6,836 bases of DNA from positions 1 through 6,836 of the forward strand of contig JBBCIP010000258.1 of assembly GCA_037189785.1 (NCBI GenBank). The letters run 5' to 3'. The translations under genes were made by a program, and so were the position numbers. The notes under the pieces were generated by a model. The model was not told the DNA's origin. It ran no database searches and was given only the letters and a program-made list of their open reading frames with translations. Below, in pieces: positions 1 through 5,129 of the stretch. This DNA comes from Govanella sp037189785. GTDB taxonomy: Bacteria > Pseudomonadota > Alphaproteobacteria > Sphingomonadales > Govanellaceae. How positions within the stretch are numbered: position 1 is the stretch's first letter; every line of letters begins with the position of its first letter.

Positions 1-531
1 ACGATCGGCCCGCAAGTTGTGAAAGCCTTACGGCCCCATAGCGATCTGCCGTTCGACGTCCATTTGATGATCGCGCCGGTCGATCTTTACATCCCAGCCT
101 TTGCCGCTGCCGGGGCCGATATCATCACGGTGCACGCCGAAGCCGGGCCGCATTTGCATCGTACCCTGCAATTGGTCAAGGCGCAGGGTAAAAAGGTCGG
201 TGTCTCATTGAACCCATCAACCCCGATCGAGGTCTTGGATTATGTCTGGGACGATATCGATTTGGTGTTGGTGATGACGGTCAATCCGGGCTTCGGTGGG
301 CAAAGCTTCATTCAAAGTCAGCTCGATAAAATTCGCCGGTTACGGGCCAAGATCGATAGTCTTGGACACCCGGTGATGTTGGAAGTCGACGGCGGGGTGT
401 CCGTGGACACGATCGGCGCGATTACGGCGGCCGGGGCCGATGTGTTGGTGGCCGGTACGGCGACCTTTGCCGGGGGGCCGGACCGCTACGCCGCCAATAT
501 AGAAGCGTTGCGAAATGCTGCTAAACCATAG
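1..531 (+). CDS. rpe: Ribulose-phosphate 3-epimerase, 5'-truncated by window edge
   Basis: Interconverts D-ribulose 5-phosphate and D-xylulose 5-phosphate in the cytoplasm (pentose phosphate pathway, and Calvin cycle where present). The frame is open from base 1, so the GTG at 19 is an internal valine, not a start. The window holds 176 residues; about 45-50 N-terminal ones are missing compared with the roughly 225-residue family, including the HxD metal/catalytic pair of the first strands. Counting from base 1, the metal-ligand His of DVHLMI is H21, a conserved VHAEA segment follows around H45, the phosphate-loop signature NPGFGGQ is at 95-101, and the catalytic/metal Asp of EVDGGV is D130. 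The late GADVLVAGTATF segment closes the TIM barrel. All key residues in the visible part are intact. The stop codon lies in the left arm of a terminator-like hairpin. Identity is very secure; only the start is unseen. Confidence 0.96.
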   Translation, partial: TIGPQVVKALRPHSDLPFDVHLMIAPVDLYIPAFAAAGADIITVHAEAGPHLHRTLQLVKAQGKKVGVSLNPSTPIEVLDYVWDDIDLVLVMTVNPGFGGQSFIQSQLDKIRRLRAKIDSLGHPVMLEVDGGVSVDTIGAITAAGADVLVAGTATFAGGPDRYAANIEALRNAAKP

Positions 532-555
532 CCCGCATCGGCTTTGGTTTTCTTT
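523..555 (+). terminator. Probable intrinsic terminator overlapping the rpe stop codon
   Basis: The left arm 523-533 (AAACCATAGCC) pairs with the right arm 540-550 (GGCTTTGGTTT): 10 of 11 pairs match, with one T/T mismatch, around a 6-nt loop (534-539). The right arm runs into a T-rich tail (548-555, TTTTCTTT). The rpe TAG (529-531) sits inside the left arm. This shape suits rho-independent termination, so the next gene probably needs its own promoter or depends on readthrough. I estimated no folding energy. Confidence 0.65.
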
Positions 556-562
556 GAGATCG

Positions 563-595
563 GCCTGAATTTAGCCTGAATTTGGCCTGATTTTG
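563..595 (+). repeat. Three tandem 11-bp repeats in the rpe-heparinase gap
   Basis: Three abutting units read GCCTGAATTTA (563-573), GCCTGAATTTG (574-584) and GCCTGATTTTG (585-595). The period of 11 bp is close to one helical turn, so the same face of DNA is presented three times. The period is not a multiple of three, and no gene covers it. It begins just after the rpe terminator. It could be a protein-binding array, or simple slippage with no function; I do not recognise the motif. Confidence 0.75.
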
Positions 596-618
596 TACCG
601 ACCTTAGGCGGATGGCGC

Positions 619-675
619 CCCAGACAATGGCCAGACACTCTGGCCCAAACATGGACCCAGATTTGGGCCCAGACA
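619..675 (+). promoter_or_regulatory. Leader with repeated CCCAGACA boxes and two mutually exclusive hairpins
   Basis: A perfect 7-bp hairpin is formed by GGCCAGA (629-635), loop CAC, and TCTGGCC (639-645). A second perfect 8-bp inverted repeat is GGCCCAAA (642-649) with TTTGGGCC (662-669). The two share bases 642-645, so an RNA could form only one at a time, as in attenuators. The box CCCAGACA occurs at 619-626 and 668-675, with near copies at 630-637 and 656-663. The segment ends 14 nt before the ATG at 690. The regulatory role is inference. If translation instead starts at 612, this is coding sequence with coincidental symmetry. Confidence 0.35.
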
Positions 676-689
676 GAAACGTTCCACTG

Positions 690-2432
690 ATGAGTGATAT
701 AAGACGACCGCAACAATCCTTGCTTTCTCGGACCTCGTGGGCCGTGAAGCGGGCCTTGAAGCAAGCTGAAGCGCGTGTTTTGGCGCCGGCTGTGATTGCC
801 AGCGGCCCGCATCCGATCCGTCTGATCGCTGTTCCGAAAGATCGCTGGGACGGCGATACGGAAATTGGTGCCGGTATTCTGGCTGGGCGGTTCGTCAAGG
901 CCGGGCAGGTGTTGAAGGGCAGCGAAACCGGCACGGTCGTCACCGACCGTTGGACCCCGGAAGCGCTGTGGCGCGCCCCTCATAGCGACGGCTGGCGGCA
1001 CTGGCTCCATGGCTTTTCGTGGCTGCGGGATCTGGCGACTGTCACCGATCGCACGGCGGCTCGACGCTTGGCAGAAGCGCATATCAAAGCCTGGGCCGGT
1101 CATTTTGACCGGTGGCCGTCGCCTGCGTGGGAACCGGCGCTGATCGGGCGTCGGGTGTTGTCTTGGATGACCTGCGCGCCGTTGATCCTGGCCAGCAATG
1201 ACCATGTTTATCGCAGCCGGGTGTTGAACAGCCTGGCACGCCAGGCCCGGTTCCTCAGCCTCGGCGTCAAAACCATGGAGCCCGGGCGGGATCGGATCAC
1301 GGCGCTGGTGGCGCTGACGGCGAGCGGCTTGTTGCTGCCCCAAGGCGAAGCCCGCAGTCGTCAAGGCCTATCGTTGCTGGCCCTTGATTTACACCATGTC
1401 GTCTTGGGCGATGGCGGTTTTATCACCCGTTCCCCGGCCGATCTGTTGGCGGTGTTTCAAGATTTACTGCTGCTCGAAGCAGTTTATGCGGCATTGAATG
1501 AACAACCGGCCGAGGCAGTGACCCGGGCCTTGGATCGGATTGCCCCGGCTTTGAAAGCGGTGTTGCATGGCGATGGTCGTCTGGCCCAATTCAACGGCAG
1601 CGATAGTATGCAGGGCTTGCCCCAGGCCGGGCTCGGCGAGCCCTATGGGGCGATGGCAGCCCATGATAATGGCGTCTACAGCGGTTTTCATCGGCTCCAT
1701 CGGGGGCCGATGTCGATCATTGTCGATGCCGGGCCGCCACCACGGGGCGCGGACAGCCGCGATCATCATGCCGGAACCGCCAGTTTTGAAATGAGCCTTG
1801 AGCGTGAGCGGGTGGTGGTGAATTGCGGGTCAACCCGGGCCTTGCCGGATCCGGATGGACTGGCGGCAACCCTTGGTCTCGGAACCGGGGGTGATCTTAA
1901 TAAGACGACCCGGGCCACGGCGGCCCATTCGACCTTGATCATCAACGATACCCACAGCAGCCAGCTTCTCTCCAACGGTCAGTTGGGCGATGGTCCGACG
2001 CTGGTGCAAACAGAACGCCAGGATGGCGATGATGGCGCGCTTTTGGTCGATGTCAGCCACGACGGTTATGGCCGCCGCTATGGGCTGACCCATCGGCGGC
2101 GCTTTTTCCTCAGTGCCGACGGCGTCGATTTTAGGGGCGAAGACACTCTGGAAGCCCTGGAGACGGGGCGGCGCCGCACCTTGCCCTATGATCTCCGCTT
2201 CCATTTGCATCCGGATATCACGGCTCGCTTTCTGGGGGCTGATGAGGGGGTGCAATTGCGGCTCAGTTCCGGGCGGTTGGTGCGGTTTATTGCCGTCGGC
2301 GGTAAAATTACGCTCGAAGACAGTCTTTATTTCGGTATTCCGGCAATGCCGCGCCCAGCCAAACAAATTGTCTTGTCGGGCCGGATGAGTGGCGACACTC
2401 ATAGCATCCGTTGGGCCTTTCAGACCGTTTAA
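690..2432 (+). CDS. Heparinase II/III family protein (polysaccharide lyase fold)
   Basis: A 580-residue protein (606 if the in-frame ATG at 612 is used). The N-terminal half is alpha-helical, as in the toroid of heparinase II/III and alginate lyases, with the family-typical LHGFSWLRDL at 106-115. The C-terminal half matches the Hepar_II_III beta-sandwich domain: NGVYSGFHRL from residue 327, HHAGTASFE from 359, then VVVNCGS and AHSTLIIND with H413. Relatives eliminate uronic-acid glycosidic bonds, but the substrate of this alphaproteobacterial branch is unknown to me. I see no signal peptide or membrane span from either start, so a cytoplasmic location is likely. I prefer 690 because 612-689 is rich in rare-looking CCA and AGA codons and consists of repeats and hairpins. 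Neither start has a strong ribosome site; AGG at 606-608 gives weak support to 612. It follows rpe, which is common in alphaproteobacteria, but a terminator lies between them. Confidence 0.9.
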   Translation: MSDIRRPQQSLLSRTSWAVKRALKQAEARVLAPAVIASGPHPIRLIAVPKDRWDGDTEIGAGILAGRFVKAGQVLKGSETGTVVTDRWTPEALWRAPHSDGWRHWLHGFSWLRDLATVTDRTAARRLAEAHIKAWAGHFDRWPSPAWEPALIGRRVLSWMTCAPLILASNDHVYRSRVLNSLARQARFLSLGVKTMEPGRDRITALVALTASGLLLPQGEARSRQGLSLLALDLHHVVLGDGGFITRSPADLLAVFQDLLLLEAVYAALNEQPAEAVTRALDRIAPALKAVLHGDGRLAQFNGSDSMQGLPQAGLGEPYGAMAAHDNGVYSGFHRLHRGPMSIIVDAGPPPRGADSRDHHAGTASFEMSLERERVVVNCGSTRALPDPDGLAATLGLGTGGDLNKTTRATAAHSTLIINDTHSSQLLSNGQLGDGPTLVQTERQDGDDGALLVDVSHDGYGRRYGLTHRRRFFLSADGVDFRGEDTLEALETGRRRTLPYDLRFHLHPDITARFLGADEGVQLRLSSGRLVRFIAVGGKITLEDSLYFGIPAMPRPAKQIVLSGRMSGDTHSIRWAFQTV

Positions 2433-2445
2433 GGTCATCCTTTCC

Positions 2446-2496
2446 CCATGACCCTATGATTTCCATGACCTTATAATTCCCATGACCCTATGATTT
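2446..2496 (+). repeat. Three tandem 17-bp repeats upstream of the binding-protein gene
   Basis: Units 2446-2462 and 2480-2496 are identical (CCATGACCCTATGATTT). The middle unit 2463-2479 differs at three positions (CCATGACCTTATAATTC). They abut exactly. A preceding GGTCAT at 2433-2438, right after the heparinase-family stop codon, is the reverse complement of the ATGACC found in every unit and could pair with any of them. A period of 17 is not a multiple of three, so this is not a coding repeat. It lies in the 136-bp gap 2433-2568, which holds no gene. Confidence 0.85.
2448..2494 (+). promoter_or_regulatory. Candidate sigma-70-type promoters built from the 17-bp repeat
   Basis: A perfect -10 box TATAAT (2472-2477) lies 18 bp after ATGACC (2448-2453; four of six match TTGACA). 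Because of the repeat, the same pair recurs one unit later: ATGACC (2465-2470), an 18-bp spacer, TATGAT (2489-2494; five of six). Either would start transcription some 65-85 nt before the ATG at 2569. This is a consensus match by eye only. The -35 match is modest, and alphaproteobacterial promoters often diverge from the E. coli consensus. Confidence 0.45.
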
Positions 2497-2568
2497 TCGC
2501 GGCGCTGATGTCACAGCGATGCTGCTCTGATCGTTTTATCCATGGTTTTATGAACACACGGACGAACG

Positions 2569-3732
2569 ATGGTCAGACTGGCTTGGTTTACTTTTATTGT
2601 AGTGCTGTCGCTGGCCGCGATATCGGCGGCGCTGGCTGATCCAGCGGTTGTTGTCCGAGCCAAAAGCGATATCGTCATCGGCATGTCGGCACCGTTAAGC
2701 GGTCCTTCAAAAACGCTCGGCCAGTCGATGAAGTGGGGTATTGAAGCCGGTTTGGCCGAAGCCAATCGGTCGGGCGGTATCGGCGGCCACCGCTTACGAT
2801 TGCTTGCCTTGGACGATTCCTATCATCCGCCGACGGCAGCGGCCAATATGCGGCGGTTGATTCACGATCATAAGGTGTTGGTGGTGATGGGCAGTGTCGG
2901 GACACCGACCGCGCGGGAAACGATCCCCATTGCCCGGGCTGAACGGGTGTTGTTTTTTGCGCCGATGAGTGGGGCCGCTTTACTCCGCCCGACACCGCCG
3001 GATCGCTATATTATCAACGTCCGCGCCAGTTATGCCGAAGAAACAAAGAGTATGGTCGAGCTGTTGTTAAGCCGCGGCATCGATCCCAACGATATTGCGT
3101 TTTTCACGCAAGACGACGCCTTTGGCGACGACGGTTATGCCGGGGCCGTGGCGGCCCTGGAACGGCAAGGGTTTAAGGCGGCCAGACACCTTCCTCATGG
3201 GCGCTATGCCCGATCCAGTGTCAGTGTGGAAAGCGGGCTTATTACATTGATCGAAGCCCGTCGGCCGATCAAAGCTGTGATCATGGTCGGCACATATGTG
3301 CCGAACGCCCGCTTTATTCGTCTGGCCCGCCATATATTTCCGGGCGCGGTTTATCTGAACTTATCTTTTGTCGGCGGCGATGCTTTGCAGCGGGCGCTCG
3401 GGGGGACTGCGGACGATGTCATCATTACCGATATCAGCCCGCCGCCGGATAGTGATCTCCCCATCGCCAAATCTTATCGCCATGCCATGAAGGCTATTGG
3501 GTTGGAATCCCAGGATGATTTCGCGTCTTTCGAAGGCTATATCGCGACCCAAGTTCTGATCGAGGGGCTGCGGGCCGCCCGTCGTTTGGACCGCGAGGCG
3601 GTGATCGATGGGTTGTTGTCGCTCGGCCGTTTCGATATCGGTTTGGGGGTCCCGCTGCATTTGGGGTCAAATAATCATCAGGCCAGCCATACGGTTTGGC
3701 CGCGCCTGTTGTCGTCCCAGACGCGGCCATAA
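2569..3732 (+). CDS. ABC transporter substrate-binding protein, LivK/Peripla_BP_6 type
   Basis: A 387-residue periplasmic binding protein of the branched-chain amino acid/amide class. Residues 1-23 form a classic signal peptide ending ALA before D24 (probable signal peptidase I site, no lipobox Cys). The mature part opens with DIVIGMSAPLSGP (34-46), then GIGGHRLRLLALDD (70-83) and the ligand-loop segments MGSVGTPT (107-114) and FFAPMSGA (129-136). The second lobe includes FFTQDDAFGDDGYAG (178-192), and the hinge/C-terminal region holds FEGYIATQVLIEGL (321-334). Its length suits the family. The ligand cannot be named: this class binds amino acids, amides, urea or aromatic acids. No permease or ATPase of a Liv transporter is in the window, so it may be an orphan, possibly feeding a sensor protein as some relatives do. 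The ATG at 2569 has only a weak GGAC at 2560-2563 before it. Repeats with promoter-like boxes lie upstream. Its stop is 20 bp from the convergent adaptor gene. Confidence 0.92.
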   Translation: MVRLAWFTFIVVLSLAAISAALADPAVVVRAKSDIVIGMSAPLSGPSKTLGQSMKWGIEAGLAEANRSGGIGGHRLRLLALDDSYHPPTAAANMRRLIHDHKVLVVMGSVGTPTARETIPIARAERVLFFAPMSGAALLRPTPPDRYIINVRASYAEETKSMVELLLSRGIDPNDIAFFTQDDAFGDDGYAGAVAALERQGFKAARHLPHGRYARSSVSVESGLITLIEARRPIKAVIMVGTYVPNARFIRLARHIFPGAVYLNLSFVGGDALQRALGGTADDVIITDISPPPDSDLPIAKSYRHAMKAIGLESQDDFASFEGYIATQVLIEGLRAARRLDREAVIDGLLSLGRFDIGLGVPLHLGSNNHQASHTVWPRLLSSQTRP

Positions 3733-3752
3733 GGGTTTATGATTTTGTCACC

Positions 3753-5126
3753 TTATTCGCGAAACGCGCGAGCGAAACTATCGGTCAGCGGGCCGAGCAA
3801 ATATTGCATGACCGTATATTCGCCGGACTTGATAATGACATCCGCTGGCATGCCGGGGACCAAGGTATGGCCTGCAAGCTTATCCAGTTCACTGTCGGTG
3901 ATTTCGATATTGGCCGTGTAATAGGGCTCACCGGTGCGTTCATCTTCCAGCGTGTCGGCCGAGACCGAAATAACCTTACCCAAAAGGATCGGCAAAACCC
4001 GTTGCTTGAACGGCAGCAGACGCACTTCTGTTTCGGCACCGATCGACACCTGATCGATATCATGGGTTTGGACCCGGGCTTGGACCACGAGCCGACGGTT
4101 CTGCGGCACGATTTCCATCAGAATGTCGCTCGGATTGATGACGCCGCCGACACTGTGGATGCGCAAGCCGACCACTTCGCCATCGACCGGGGCCCGCACC
4201 GACGTGCGGGACAACACATCGCGGGTGGCGACCAGTTGTTCGTTCAAGTCGGACAGTTTCTGTTGGGTGTTGCGCAGTTCGTTGGCGACGTCTTCTTGGA
4301 ATTTCTTTTCGGTTTGGATGATTTCCAGGCGGGTTTCGCCGATTTTCATGTCGGCGCTGGCCAGATCGGCCAGTAATTTCCCCCGTTCACCTTCAGCTTC
4401 GGCTTCGGCCCGTTGGAGTGCCAGAAGCCGTGACTTCGGCGCATAGCCCTTGTCGAACAATTCCTGCAAACCCTTGATTTCATCCCGCAAGGTGGTGAGC
4501 TGGGCGGCCTTGGCGGCGGCTTGTGATTTCAAGCCATTGACCATTTCCCGAAGCTGGGTCGTGCGTTTCGCAAGAATATCGGTCTGTCCGGCCAAGGCCT
4601 GTTTGCGGGCCACAAACAGATCGCGTTGTCCTTCCACCGATTTGGCGGTCTCGTCATTGCTTTTGGCGCGTTCCAGAAGATCGGCGGGAAACACCACGTC
4701 GGGCAGTCCGTCCCGTTCCGCCAGCAATCGTAATTCGAGCGCCTTGAAGGCGTCATGCTGACCTTCAACGATTTGCATCTGGGCCCGGGCCCGGGTGTTT
4801 TCCAATTGCACAAGCACTTGGTCTTTTTTTACGACCTGGCCGTCTTTGACATTGATGGCGCCGACGATCCCGCCTTCCAGATGCTGAATAACCTTGCGTT
4901 GGGATTCGACGATCAATTTGGCCGAGGCAACCGCACCTTGGCTCAACGGTGCAAATGTTGCCCACCCGCCGAAGCCAAGGAAGGTGACGGCGATGACGAT
5001 CAACCCGGTGCGGATCGGCGTCCGGGTATCGGCAAACGGGTCTTTGCCGGCGGCGGCATCGAGTTCGGCCCGGCTCGGCACCGGTGTCATGAAAAAGTCT
5101 TTCATGCTTTTGACAAAGGCGACCAT
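3753..5126 (-). CDS. HlyD/PrtE-family type I secretion periplasmic adaptor (membrane fusion protein)
   Basis: A 457-residue membrane fusion protein that links an inner-membrane ABC exporter to an outer-membrane TolC-like channel. Domains in order: a cytoplasmic N-tail (1-38); one membrane span (about 40-60, GLIVIAVTFLGFGG); the first barrel-sandwich/lipoyl half, IQHLEGGIVGAINVKDGQVV (80-99); a long Ala/Glu/Lys/Gln-rich alpha-helical hairpin with coiled-coil character (about 112-308); the second lipoyl half, VRAPVDGEVVGL (310-321); a beta-barrel region (about 342-420); and the C-terminal HlyD signature, LVPGMPADVIIKSGEY (422-437). Length and layout are normal for the PrtE/HlyD class. The start at 5126 is well supported by GAGGAGG 8 nt upstream; Met8 and Met13 are less likely. 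It is the second gene of the operon, 3 nt after the permease/ATPase. The family is certain; the exported substrate is unknown, so I assign no symbol. Confidence 0.95.
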   Translation of the reverse strand: MVAFVKSMKDFFMTPVPSRAELDAAAGKDPFADTRTPIRTGLIVIAVTFLGFGGWATFAPLSQGAVASAKLIVESQRKVIQHLEGGIVGAINVKDGQVVKKDQVLVQLENTRARAQMQIVEGQHDAFKALELRLLAERDGLPDVVFPADLLERAKSNDETAKSVEGQRDLFVARKQALAGQTDILAKRTTQLREMVNGLKSQAAAKAAQLTTLRDEIKGLQELFDKGYAPKSRLLALQRAEAEAEGERGKLLADLASADMKIGETRLEIIQTEKKFQEDVANELRNTQQKLSDLNEQLVATRDVLSRTSVRAPVDGEVVGLRIHSVGGVINPSDILMEIVPQNRRLVVQARVQTHDIDQVSIGAETEVRLLPFKQRVLPILLGKVISVSADTLEDERTGEPYYTANIEITDSELDKLAGHTLVPGMPADVIIKSGEYTVMQYLLGPLTDSFARAFRE

Positions 5127-5129
5127 GAC

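Noticed and set aside
19..531. GTG at 19 as the start of the epimerase
   Set aside because: The same frame is open to base 1 and reads TIGPQVVKALRP, which matches the conserved Rpe sequence before DVHLM, so the gene simply runs off the window.
486..1364. 292-residue minus-strand open frame opposite rpe and the heparinase-family gene
   Set aside because: Low-complexity Arg/Pro/Gln-rich translation typical of antisense frames in GC-rich DNA, covering clear plus-strand coding sequence.
2423..2436. GACC-GTTTAA-GGTC hairpin at the heparinase-family stop as a terminator
   Set aside because: The stem is only 4 bp and no T-run follows.
2433..2568. CRISPR array or small repeat-coded peptide in the 17-bp repeats
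   Set aside because: Units abut with no spacers, are too short, and their period is not a multiple of three.
3728..3748. CATAA/TTATG hairpin with a following ATTTTG as a terminator
   Set aside because: A 5-bp AT-rich stem and a poor T-tract are too weak to call a terminator.
3696..4376. 226-residue plus-strand open frame
   Set aside because: It lies opposite the well-supported HlyD-family gene and shows no family features; it is a frame shadow, as is 4755-5501.
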